Below, piece after piece: positions 39,997 through 47,675 of a stretch of 64,000 bases of DNA. Origin of the DNA: DASWZN01 sp036404435 (GTDB lineage Bacteria > Acidobacteriota > Terriglobia > Bryobacterales > Bryobacteraceae); assembly GCA_036404435.1 (NCBI GenBank), contig DASWZN010000047.1, positions 62,001 to 126,000 on the forward strand, read 5' to 3'. How positions within the stretch are numbered: position 1 is the first letter of the stretch; each line of letters starts with the position of its first letter. Made by a program: the position numbers and the translations under genes. Below the pieces are notes generated by a model. It was not told the DNA's origin. It saw only the letters and a list, made by a program, of their open reading frames with translations, and did no database searches.

Positions 39997-41655
39997 TCAG
40001 GAGAGCGCGAGGCCGGTCAGCACCACGACGATGCAGCCCAGCGCGTTGTACCACAGGAACGAGATGTTCGTGGCGAAGTGGGCGTAGAAGATCGCCGCCT
40101 CGCCGGCCAGAACTCCCGTGAACGCGGCGGTCCCGCGCACGCGCGGGAAGGCGAAGGCCAGCACGAAGACGCCCAGCATTCCGCCGTAGAAGAACGAGCC
40201 CACCATGTTCACGGCTTCGATGAGAGAACCGAGGCGGTGAAGGGCGTACTCGGCGAAAACCACGACGTAACAGCCCCAAAAAGCGCTGGCGATGCGGGAG
40301 GCCCACAGGTAGTGCCGGTCCGAACCGCTCTTGCGGATGTGCCGCTTGTAGATGTCGATCACGGACACAGTGGCCAGGGAGTTCACTTCGGCGGCAGTGG
40401 AAGACGTCGCCGCGACGAAGATGACGGCGATGATCAGGCCCACGATCCCGGCGGGCATGTAGCGCGTGACAAACGAGAGAAAGATGTAGTTGGTGTCGGT
40501 GAAGCTCGTGCCGGTGGCTTTCTCGACCAGGCGGACGCCGTCGGAGCGAGCCTGGTCGAACTGCTTCTGCGCGTCGCGGTAGGCGGCCAGGCCGCGCGCG
40601 TGGAGGGCGGAATCTGCCGAGCGGCGGGATTCCACCAGGTCGCCGGCCGCGCGCCTCCGCTCCTCGAAGGCGCCGCGATAGCGTTGGTCGAGGGACCGGT
40701 AGGCGGGATCGGCCTCGATGCGTTTCAGCTCGACGGGATCGAACAGCAGCGGCGGCCGCTCGTAGATGAAGAACACGAAGACCATCGCGCCCGTCACCAG
40801 GATCAGGAACTGCATCGGGATCTTGGCCACGGCATTGAACAGGAGGCTGAGCCGGCTCTCGGCGATCGAGCGGCCGGTAAGATAGCGCTGCACCTGGGAC
40901 TGGTCCGTTCCGAAGTAGGCGAGAAACAGGAACGTGCCGCCGAAGAGGCCGCTCCAGAGGTTGTAGCGGTTGTCCCAGTCGAAGCTGAGATCGATGGCTT
41001 TCAGCTTGCCCACCGCGCCGGCGAGCGAAACGGCGTCGCCGAGGCCGACGCCGCGGGGCAGCAGCCAGATGGCGGTGATGAGCGCCGCCGCGAGGCCGAC
41101 GAAGATGATGACCATCTGCTGGACTTCGGTCCAGGTGACCGCCTTGATGCCCCCCACCACGGTGTAGGCGACCACCAGAGCGCCCATGACCACGATGGTG
41201 AAGCGACTCGGCCAGCCCAGCACGACCGTCAGCACGATGGCCGGAGCGCAGAGGGCCACGCCATCGGCGAGGCCGCGCTCGATGAGGAAGATGGCGCTCA
41301 CGAGCGCGCGCGTCTTGGCGTCGAAGCGCTTCTCCAGGTACTCATAGGCGGTATAGACGTTGGCGCGGTGAAACGCCGGGACCACCGTCGCCGCCAGGAT
41401 CACCATCGCGATGGGCAGGCCCAGGTAGAACTGCACGAAGCGGATGCCGTCGGCGTATCCCTGGGCGGTGGTCGAAATAAATGTGATGGCGCTGGCCTGC
41501 GTGGCCATGATCGAAAGCGCCATGGCATACCACGGCATGGTCCTCCCGGCCAGCAGGTAGGCGTTGACCGTGTTGCTGCCGCGGCCCCGGTAGAGGCCGT
41601 AGGCGACGATGGAGAGGATCGTGCCCGCGAGCACCACCCAATCCAGCGCTCTCAT
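39997..41655 (-). CDS. Sodium:solute symporter (SSS family) with inserted soluble helical segment
   Basis: A 552-aa inner-membrane transporter of the SSS fold with about 13 TM helices. Family signatures are AYLLAGRTMPWYAMALSIMA, SAITFISTTAQGYADG and VAATSSTAAEVNSLATV (Na site). Between about residues 300 and 385 it carries an ~85-residue charged helical stretch (e.g. ELKRIEADPAYRSLDQRYR) that most SSS proteins lack, probably cytoplasmic or periplasmic. The start is coupled by ATGA to the 39-aa membrane peptide. Import of an N-acyl sugar is suggested only by the deacetylase neighbour. Confidence 0.88.
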   Translation of the reverse strand: MRALDWVVLAGTILSIVAYGLYRGRGSNTVNAYLLAGRTMPWYAMALSIMATQASAITFISTTAQGYADGIRFVQFYLGLPIAMVILAATVVPAFHRANVYTAYEYLEKRFDAKTRALVSAIFLIERGLADGVALCAPAIVLTVVLGWPSRFTIVVMGALVVAYTVVGGIKAVTWTEVQQMVIIFVGLAAALITAIWLLPRGVGLGDAVSLAGAVGKLKAIDLSFDWDNRYNLWSGLFGGTFLFLAYFGTDQSQVQRYLTGRSIAESRLSLLFNAVAKIPMQFLILVTGAMVFVFFIYERPPLLFDPVELKRIEADPAYRSLDQRYRGAFEERRRAAGDLVESRRSADSALHARGLAAYRDAQKQFDQARSDGVRLVEKATGTSFTDTNYIFLSFVTRYMPAGIVGLIIAVIFVAATSSTAAEVNSLATVSVIDIYKRHIRKSGSDRHYLWASRIASAFWGCYVVVFAEYALHRLGSLIEAVNMVGSFFYGGMLGVFVLAFAFPRVRGTAAFTGVLAGEAAIFYAHFATNISFLWYNALGCIVVVLTGLALS

Positions 41656-41771
41656 GGCTCGAACACTCGCGTGAAGACGTAGAAGCCGGCGATCAGCAGA
41701 GCGAGATATATCAGGACGGCGGCATAGACGCGGCCCCAGGATCCGAGGAAGGGCGGCGGATCGTCCGTCAT
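41652..41771 (-). CDS. 39-aa single-pass membrane peptide coupled to the symporter
   Basis: MTDDPPPFLGSWGRVYAAVL continues into IYLALLIAGFYVFTRVFEP: a short acidic N-terminus and one TM helix. The start overlaps the PIG-L stop (TCAT at 41768-41771) and the stop overlaps the symporter start (TCAT at 41652-41655). Both junctions are ATGA, so it is very likely translated. By position it may be a small subunit or chaperone of the symporter. Confidence 0.75.
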   Translation of the reverse strand: MTDDPPPFLGSWGRVYAAVLIYLALLIAGFYVFTRVFEP

Positions 41772-44233
41772 CGAACCGCCTTGCCTGCGCTGAGCAGGTT
41801 GGCAAAGACGCGGTATGCACCCGGGACGCCGGCGGGCAACTGCCGGAACCAGGAGTAGGCCGTGAAGACGTAGGCTCCCTTGCCGTAGCGCGTGTAGAGC
41901 GTGCCGCCGGGATGGGGCCCTTCGCCGGGATCGTGCGACTCGAACAGCGTCCTGTAATGCGGATCCCAGTCGCTGGCGAAGTAGAGTCCGCGCTCCTGCA
42001 CCCAGCCGTCGAAGTCCGCCGAGGTGAGGATGTTCGGCGTGCGCAGGAGCGGCTCGTCCAGATTGGTGAACAGGACGGGCGCCTCCTCCACCGAAACGCG
42101 GTCGCGGCCGATGTGGATGGGATAGGGCCCGATGCGGGCCAGTGTCTCGAGCGGGGCGTTGCGCTCGAGCACGTTGTACTGCACCACGAGCGTGCCACCG
42201 TTCGATACATAGTCGAGCAGGCGGCTCTGGTTGGCGACCAGGTCCGCCCGCAGGTTGTAGGCGCGCACACCCGTGAGGATGGCGTCGAAGCCGCTGAGGT
42301 CGCCGGTCGAGAGGTCCTCCTGGCTGAGCAGCGTTACTTGGCAGCCGAGCTGGCGCAGAGCCTCGGGCACCTGGTCGCCCGCACCCATGACGTAGCCGAT
42401 GCGCTTGGCCAGGATCTTGATGTCCGCGCGCACAAGCGTGGCCTCGGATGGCGGGAAGACGACCTGAGGAGGGAAGTGCGTATAAGAGATGACGCGCATG
42501 CCGGAGGAGATATCCCGCTCGCCGATGCGGGTGACGGCACGGATCTGGCCGCGGGCGGGGCCGTTGGTGGGCGTTAGCTCGAAGGCCAGCGTGGCCTCGT
42601 CGCCCGGATTGGCCAGGGCGTAACTCCGCGCGGCCGGATCGGCGCGCCAGCCTGCGGGCACTTCCAATCGCACCTCGCCGGAGGCGTTGGCGACGTTGCT
42701 CTTGGCAAGGACATCGAGCTTCCTGGGCTGCGGGTCCGGGAAGACCAGCACCGGCTGGGAGAACTCAAGCGCTACCGGCGGCACGACCGCGATGGGCCGC
42801 ACCAGTTCGCCCTGCGAGCCGTCCGCGTAGCGGTAGATGACCGGCCGCAACAGCGTCAGGCTCTCGTTCCCGATCTCGAGGACGAAGACCGCCGTCTCGA
42901 CCGGCGGATTCTCGGGGTCCTCGCCGTGTCCGGACGTGTCGTAGAAGTCCCCGTGAGGCTTGACCAGCCAATAGGGCTGGGAGTAAGGGCGCTCGGGCCG
43001 TATGGTCACGCTGAGGGAACGCACCTCGGGCCGGTTGAACTCGAGCGGGATCCGATCGGCGAGCACCGCGCCTCCAGTGGAGACGCCGGCCAGCGTGATG
43101 GGAAAGTGCGAGCGGTTGAGCGCGCTCACCCGAACGGAAAGCGTGGAGCCCGGCGTCACGGCCCAGCGGTCGGCGGACGCGTCGAGCCACAGCCCGGAGG
43201 CGAGCGCTATGGCCTCCCCGAGCTCGCCGAGCTTGGCTGCCGCCCAGGGGTTGTTCAGCTCCTTGATGCGGGCGCGGGCTTCGAGCAGCAACGGAAGGAT
43301 GCGGTCGGGATGTTCGTCATCGAAGGTCCGAGCGGCCTGCGCCAGCAGGCGGCCCGCTTCCCTGCCCCCGGGCACGCGGCCCCAGGTGGTGTCGATGCCG
43401 TCGAACAGATCCTTCGAAGCCGGCTCGCCGGCCAGGGGGACGAAGGAAGACGGAGAGGTACCGCGGCGGCGGATAGCACCGGTGGCCTGGCTGCGATGCA
43501 TGTTGCGGCTCAGGACGGCGATTTCCAGGTACGAATAGCCCAGAACGGGGTTATACTCGCCGGTGTCGATATGAATCTGGCCCGGCTCGTCGGTGGCGCC
43601 CCACACGCCCCACACCAGGCGCTTGGCCTGCCAGGGCTCGACCCACTGCAACTGCTCCGGGAAGCGGGCCTTGTCGGCGGCGGCGGAAAAGGCTTCTTTA
43701 CCCAAAATCGCCGAAGCCTGATGGTGCCCGTGGCCGTCCCGCGAGGTGCCGGAGAAGCACAGGACGATCACGTCGGGGCGAAAGCGGCGGATGACCCAGA
43801 CGATATCGGAAAGGATGCGCTCGCGGCCCCATTTCGAGAGCGTCTCGTCGGGGGTCTTCGAATAGCCGAAGTCCACGGCGCGGGTGAAGAACTGCTCGGC
43901 GCCATCGATATGGCGGGCGTCGAGCATCTCCTCGGTGCGGATGATTCCCAGCAAGTCGCCCTGCTCCGGACCGATGAGGTTTTGGCCGCCCTCTCCGCGC
44001 GTGAGCGAGAGATAGGCGGCGCGCATGGACCGCCCGCGGGCGAAATAGGCGAGCGTGGCGGCCTGCTCGTCGTCGGGATGCGCGCCGATCATGAGCACGC
44101 TTCCGATGACATTGAGGCGGGCCAGCGCGAGGCGGGTCTGGACTGCCCCGGCCAGGCTATCGTCGCCCTTAGCGATGGCGGCGGCCAGAGAAACAGGGAG
44201 CAAAACCAGAAACTTAGGCCTAAATGACAGCAT
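41768..44233 (-). CDS. Exported PIG-L-family deacetylase, multidomain
   Basis: An 821-aa exported protein (signal MLSFRPKFLVLLPVSLAAA). The LmbE/PIG-L domain (about residues 40-290) holds the zinc motif MIGAHPDDEQAATLAYF and the second metal/His segment SRDGHGHHQASAILGKEA. A beta-rich middle (about 350-600) and a C-terminal DUF-like domain (LDYVSNGGTLVVQYN) follow. PIG-L enzymes deacetylate N-acetyl sugars. ATG 44233 overlaps the divergent patatin start by 10 bp; TACTAT sits 8 nt upstream. It is the first gene of a coupled three-gene operon with a symporter. Confidence 0.85.
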   Translation of the reverse strand: MLSFRPKFLVLLPVSLAAAIAKGDDSLAGAVQTRLALARLNVIGSVLMIGAHPDDEQAATLAYFARGRSMRAAYLSLTRGEGGQNLIGPEQGDLLGIIRTEEMLDARHIDGAEQFFTRAVDFGYSKTPDETLSKWGRERILSDIVWVIRRFRPDVIVLCFSGTSRDGHGHHQASAILGKEAFSAAADKARFPEQLQWVEPWQAKRLVWGVWGATDEPGQIHIDTGEYNPVLGYSYLEIAVLSRNMHRSQATGAIRRRGTSPSSFVPLAGEPASKDLFDGIDTTWGRVPGGREAGRLLAQAARTFDDEHPDRILPLLLEARARIKELNNPWAAAKLGELGEAIALASGLWLDASADRWAVTPGSTLSVRVSALNRSHFPITLAGVSTGGAVLADRIPLEFNRPEVRSLSVTIRPERPYSQPYWLVKPHGDFYDTSGHGEDPENPPVETAVFVLEIGNESLTLLRPVIYRYADGSQGELVRPIAVVPPVALEFSQPVLVFPDPQPRKLDVLAKSNVANASGEVRLEVPAGWRADPAARSYALANPGDEATLAFELTPTNGPARGQIRAVTRIGERDISSGMRVISYTHFPPQVVFPPSEATLVRADIKILAKRIGYVMGAGDQVPEALRQLGCQVTLLSQEDLSTGDLSGFDAILTGVRAYNLRADLVANQSRLLDYVSNGGTLVVQYNVLERNAPLETLARIGPYPIHIGRDRVSVEEAPVLFTNLDEPLLRTPNILTSADFDGWVQERGLYFASDWDPHYRTLFESHDPGEGPHPGGTLYTRYGKGAYVFTAYSWFRQLPAGVPGAYRVFANLLSAGKAVR

Positions 44234-45135
44234 CCAAACTCATAGTAGACCATTTGCGAGGGGCAGCCGGAGTCGCACAAAGAATGGCGAACTGGGTGGA
44301 GGGTATGCGGCGTTGGGCGCACGCGGGCGGCCGGCCGAGCGGGCCGGTGATCGGTCTGGCCTTGGGCGGCGGGTTCGCGCGCGGCATCGCGCATCTCGGC
44401 GTTCTGCGCGTCTTCGAGCAGCACCGGATTCCCATTGGGAGGATCGCCGGCGTCAGCGCGGGCGCCATCGCGGCTGCCGCCTATGCCAGCGGCACCAGCG
44501 TCGAGGAGATCGGCGAGGCCGCGCGCGCGATGAAGTTCAAGGACGTGGCTCGATGGAGGTTCAGCCTGCTCGGCCTGGCCGGCAGCGAGCGAATGGCCGA
44601 GTTTCTGAGGCGGCTGCTGAAGGTCCACCGGTTCGAGGACATGCGCATTCCGCTGGCGGTGGTGGCCACCGGTCTGAAGACCGGCCAGCCGCTTGTGTTC
44701 CGCGATCGCGGCGACGTGCTGCTGCCGATCCGCGCCAGTTGCTCGTATCCCGGCCTCTTCCGGCCGGTGCATTGGCAGGGCCAGCACCTGGTGGACGGCG
44801 CCATGACCATGGAAGTGCCTTCGACCGTGGTGCGCGAGATGGGGGCCACGCACATCGTCTCGGTCTGCCTGCCTGTGAATGGCGGCCGCTTCGACCCGCG
44901 CAACATGTTCCAGGTGGTGAACCGTTGCTTCCAGATCATGCAGCGGCGGAGCGAGCGCGAGTGGCGGCACGCGTCGAACGTGGTGATCGAGCCCGACGTC
45001 GATGGAATGACCTGGGACGGCTTCGACAGCGCGGAGCGGCTGATTGAGCGGGGCGAGAAGGCCGCTCTGGCCGCCCTGCCGCGCATCCTCTCCTGGCTGG
45101 AGCGCCCTGCCGGCGCCGGCGAGACGGCGGCCTGA
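44224..45135 (+). CDS. Patatin-like phospholipase/acyl hydrolase
   Basis: A 303-aa Ser-Asp dyad hydrolase of the RssA/patatin family. It has the oxyanion hole GLALGGGFARGIAHLG near residue 42, the nucleophile elbow GVSAGAIAAA (Ser near 80), and the catalytic Asp in VDGAMTMEVP near 197. It acts on phospholipids or other acyl esters, probably at the inner membrane. The annotated ATG 44224 overlaps the PIG-L start; ATG 44284 (MANWVEGMRR) is an alternative that removes the overlap and loses no motif. It converges with bfr through a perfect palindrome. Confidence 0.85.
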   Translation: MTASKLIVDHLRGAAGVAQRMANWVEGMRRWAHAGGRPSGPVIGLALGGGFARGIAHLGVLRVFEQHRIPIGRIAGVSAGAIAAAAYASGTSVEEIGEAARAMKFKDVARWRFSLLGLAGSERMAEFLRRLLKVHRFEDMRIPLAVVATGLKTGQPLVFRDRGDVLLPIRASCSYPGLFRPVHWQGQHLVDGAMTMEVPSTVVREMGATHIVSVCLPVNGGRFDPRNMFQVVNRCFQIMQRRSEREWRHASNVVIEPDVDGMTWDGFDSAERLIERGEKAALAALPRILSWLERPAGAGETAA

Positions 45136-45138
45136 ACG

Positions 45139-45164
45139 GTAGGACAAGCTGAAGCTTGTCCTAC
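45139..45164. terminator. Perfect 12-bp palindrome between convergent patatin and bfr
   Basis: GTAGGACAAGCT - GA - AGCTTGTCCTAC folds into a perfect 12-bp stem and includes the bfr stop codon. There is no T-run, but its position between convergent stops suits bidirectional termination. Its core GCTGAAGC is shared with the 26.2-kb palindrome. Confidence 0.6.
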
Positions 45165-45637
45165 TCGTCCTTGCGAATCTGCTGGGAGAGGTAGCGGTCG
45201 AGGCCGACCTCGCCGATCTGGTGGAGCTGAGTCTCGAGCCAGTCGACGTGGCCTTCTTCCTCGGCGAGCAGATCCTCGAAGAGCTCGCGTGAGGCGGCGT
45301 CGCCGGCCTCGGTGCACACCTTGATGGCGGCGTTGTAGTCGGCCACGGCGCCGAGCTCGAGCGCGAGATCGTTTTCGAGTTGCGCCTTGACGTTCGCGCC
45401 GATCTTCAAGGGCAGCGTCGCGTCCATCGTGGGCGAGCCGTCGAGGAAGAGCAGCCGCTCGATGAGTTTCTCGGCATGCTTCATCTCCTCGATGGAGTGC
45501 TTCTTGGCGGCGGCGTGCAGACGGGGATAGCCCCAGTTCTCGCACATCTCGCTGTGCAGGAAGTACTCGTTGATCGCGGTCAGCTCCTCTTTCAGGCCGG
45601 CGTTCAGGGCGGCGATTACGTTCGGGTTTCCTTGCAT
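45161..45637 (-). CDS. bfr: Bacterioferritin
   Basis: A 158-aa protein, the standard Bfr length. Ferroxidase ligands fall exactly at the E. coli positions: Glu18, Glu51, His54, Glu94, Glu127 and His130. The haem-ligand Met52 is present in EEMKHAEKL. It stores iron as ferrihydrite in a 24-mer. ATG 45637 was chosen with GAGGAG eight nucleotides upstream; the longer frame (to 45709) is not needed. It is divergent from the VOC gene. Confidence 0.95.
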   Translation of the reverse strand: MQGNPNVIAALNAGLKEELTAINEYFLHSEMCENWGYPRLHAAAKKHSIEEMKHAEKLIERLLFLDGSPTMDATLPLKIGANVKAQLENDLALELGAVADYNAAIKVCTEAGDAASRELFEDLLAEEEGHVDWLETQLHQIGEVGLDRYLSQQIRKDE

Positions 45638-45699
45638 GAAGGCGTCTCCTCTTGAGTGTGAAATATCAGACTGCCATTCTGCATAGTACCCTGTTTTGT

Positions 45700-46104
45700 A
45701 TGGACACAAATTCGGAGAGGGGACCCGGAAGGGTCATTGGCATCGGCGGGGTGTTCTTCAAGTCCGGCGACCGGGACGGGATGACTGCCTGGTACGCCGA
45801 GAACCTCGGAGTGGCGGCCGGAGCGGACGGATACGCTTTCCGGTGGCGCGCCCTCGACGCACCGGAGGTGGAGCGAGGGACCACCTGGTGTGTCTTCAAG
45901 CGCGACTCGAAATACTTCGATCCCAGCAGCGCGCCCTTCATGATCAACTACATCGTGGACGATCTGGACGCGATCCTGGCCAAACTGGCGGCCAACGGGG
46001 TGCGGGTGGACCCCAAGCGCGAGGACTACGACTACGGCCGCTTCGCCTGGATCTACGATCCGGATGGGAACAAGATTGAGCTTTGGGAGCCCCGCGGAAC
46101 GTGA
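45700..46104 (+). CDS. VOC-superfamily (glyoxalase/dioxygenase-fold) protein
   Basis: A 134-aa protein of the vicinal-oxygen-chelate fold: IGIGGVFFKSGDRDGMTAWY, ENLGVAA, FMINYIVDDLDAILAKL and the C-terminal IYDPDGNKIELWEP (metal-ligand Glu in IELW). A single-domain glyoxalase or antibiotic-binding homologue of unknown substrate. The DPDGNKIELWEP end is the strongest family mark. ATG 45700 has no Shine-Dalgarno; TACCCT lies 7 nt upstream. It precedes gcvT by 15 bp. Confidence 0.85.
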   Translation: MDTNSERGPGRVIGIGGVFFKSGDRDGMTAWYAENLGVAAGADGYAFRWRALDAPEVERGTTWCVFKRDSKYFDPSSAPFMINYIVDDLDAILAKLAANGVRVDPKREDYDYGRFAWIYDPDGNKIELWEPRGT

Positions 46105-46119
46105 TAGGCTACAGGGTTG

Positions 46120-47223
46120 ATGGCCGTTCCCAGCGCGCTCAAGCTGACCCCGCTGAATTCCGTCCACCACCGGCTGGGGGCCAGGATGGTGGATTTCGGC
46201 GGGTGGGAGATGCCGGTGCAGTATTCGGGCATCCTGGATGAGCACAACGCCGTTCGGAACGCCGCCGGGGTCTTCGACGTCAGCCACATGGGCGAGATCG
46301 AGATCCGCGGGCCGGAGGCCCTCGCGCTGGTCGATTACGTCAGCACGAACTCGGCCGCGAAGCTTGCCCCGGGCAAGATCCAATACGCCGGCCTGCTGTA
46401 CGAGCACGGCGGTTTCGTGGATGACATCCTGGTGCATAGGGTTTCCGAAGATCACTTCTTCCTGTGCGTGAACGCTTCCAACCAGGAGAAGGACTGCGAG
46501 CACATACGGGATGCCAACCGCTGGCGGGCCGAGGTGGAGTGCGCCAGCGACCGCTACGCACAGATCGCGATTCAGGGCCCCAAGGCACTGGCAATTCTTC
46601 AGAAGCTGACGACCACGCCGCTCGCGGGCATCCGTTACTACAATTTCGTCGATGGCGAGGCCGCGGGAACGCCGGCGCGCATTGCGCGCACGGGCTACAC
46701 GGGCGAGGACGGCTTCGAGATCTATATCGATCCGGCCGCGGCGGAGAAAGCCTGGGACGCGATTCTCGAAGCGGGCGCCGAGTTCGGGGCCAAGCCGTGC
46801 GGGCTGGGCGCGCGCAACACGCTGCGCATGGAAGCGGCCATGGCGCTTTACGGCCACGAGATTCACGCTTCGATCTCGCCCTTCGAGGCCGGCCTGGACT
46901 GGATCGTGAGGATGGACAAAGAGAGCTTCCTCGGGCGCGACGCTCTGGAGCGGCAGCGCCAGGCCGGCCTGCGCCGGAAGCTGGTTGGATTCGAGATGCG
47001 CGGACGCGGCATCGCCCGCGACGGGTACGAAGTCTTTAGCGGCGGCGCACCGGCCGGCTGGGTGACGAGCGGGGGGCCTTCGCCAACACTCAACAAGAAC
47101 ATCGGGCTCTGTTACCTCCCCTTCGAAAAGGCTGCCGTGGGAGAGCCGATTCAGATCCTGATCCGCGGCCAGTTAGTCGACGCGGTAACGATCCCAACAC
47201 CCTTCTATAAGCGAGCGAGATGA
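46120..47223 (+). CDS. gcvT: Glycine cleavage T protein (aminomethyltransferase)
   Basis: A 367-aa tetrahydrofolate-dependent enzyme that takes the aminomethyl group from GcvH and yields methylene-THF and ammonia. Motifs are LTPLNSVHHRLGARMVDFGG, GVFDVSHMGEIEIRG, RTGYTGEDGFEIYI, GLGARNTLRMEAAMALYGHE (folate site) and the C-terminal TSGGPSPTLNKNIGL. ATG 46120 follows TAGGCT by nine nucleotides. It overlaps gcvH by ATGA, the first coupling in a four-gene operon. No glycine riboswitch fits in the 15 bp upstream. Confidence 0.95.
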   Translation: MAVPSALKLTPLNSVHHRLGARMVDFGGWEMPVQYSGILDEHNAVRNAAGVFDVSHMGEIEIRGPEALALVDYVSTNSAAKLAPGKIQYAGLLYEHGGFVDDILVHRVSEDHFFLCVNASNQEKDCEHIRDANRWRAEVECASDRYAQIAIQGPKALAILQKLTTTPLAGIRYYNFVDGEAAGTPARIARTGYTGEDGFEIYIDPAAAEKAWDAILEAGAEFGAKPCGLGARNTLRMEAAMALYGHEIHASISPFEAGLDWIVRMDKESFLGRDALERQRQAGLRRKLVGFEMRGRGIARDGYEVFSGGAPAGWVTSGGPSPTLNKNIGLCYLPFEKAAVGEPIQILIRGQLVDAVTIPTPFYKRAR

Positions 47224-47609
47224 GCATGTATCCAGAACAACTGCGCTACACCAAGGAACACGAGTGGGTCGGACTCGAGGGCGACATCGCCACCGTCGGC
47301 ATCACCGATCACGCCCAGGAGGAACTGGGCGACATCGTGTATGTCGAGCTGCCGAAGCCAGGCGCGCAGGTGGAGAAGGGCAAGACGCTCGGCTCGGTCG
47401 AGTCGGTGAAGGCGGTTTCGGAAATCTACTCGCCGGTCTCGGGCGAGGTGGTGGAGGCGAACGATAAGCTGGCCGAGGCTCCCGAGAAAATCAATCAGGA
47501 CCCGCACGGAGAGGCGTGGCTGGTGAAGATCCGCGTGAGCGCGCCAGGAGACGCGACCGATCTGCTCAGCGCGGCGGAGTACGAGAGTTATATCGCCGCG
47601 GAGAAGTGA
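47220..47609 (+). CDS. gcvH: Glycine cleavage H protein (lipoyl carrier)
   Basis: A 129-aa lipoylated shuttle protein. The lipoyl lysine is Lys64 in LGSVESVKAVSEIYSPVSG. The N-terminus YTKEHEWVGLEGDIATVGIT and GDIVYVELPKPGAQV are standard. It swings the aminomethyl intermediate between GcvP and GcvT. The start overlaps the gcvT stop (ATGA at 47220). Confidence 0.96.
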   Translation: MSMYPEQLRYTKEHEWVGLEGDIATVGITDHAQEELGDIVYVELPKPGAQVEKGKTLGSVESVKAVSEIYSPVSGEVVEANDKLAEAPEKINQDPHGEAWLVKIRVSAPGDATDLLSAAEYESYIAAEK

Positions 47610-47634
47610 CCGCTCGCTCACGCGCGCGGTTCGG
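47608..47634. repeat. Dispersed repeat, copy 2
   Basis: GACCGCTCGCTCACGCGCGC then GGTTCGG, similar to 39917-39942. It begins at the last bases of the gcvH stop and lies before the gcvPA ribosome-binding site. Confidence 0.45.
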
Positions 47635-47675
47635 TGCTGGGGGGTGCGATAGCACCCGCGGCCGAGGGGATTCCA

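Noticed and set aside
46105..46119. Glycine riboswitch before gcvT
   Set aside because: Only 15 bp separate the VOC stop from gcvT, too short for any aptamer, and the VOC coding frame is intact.
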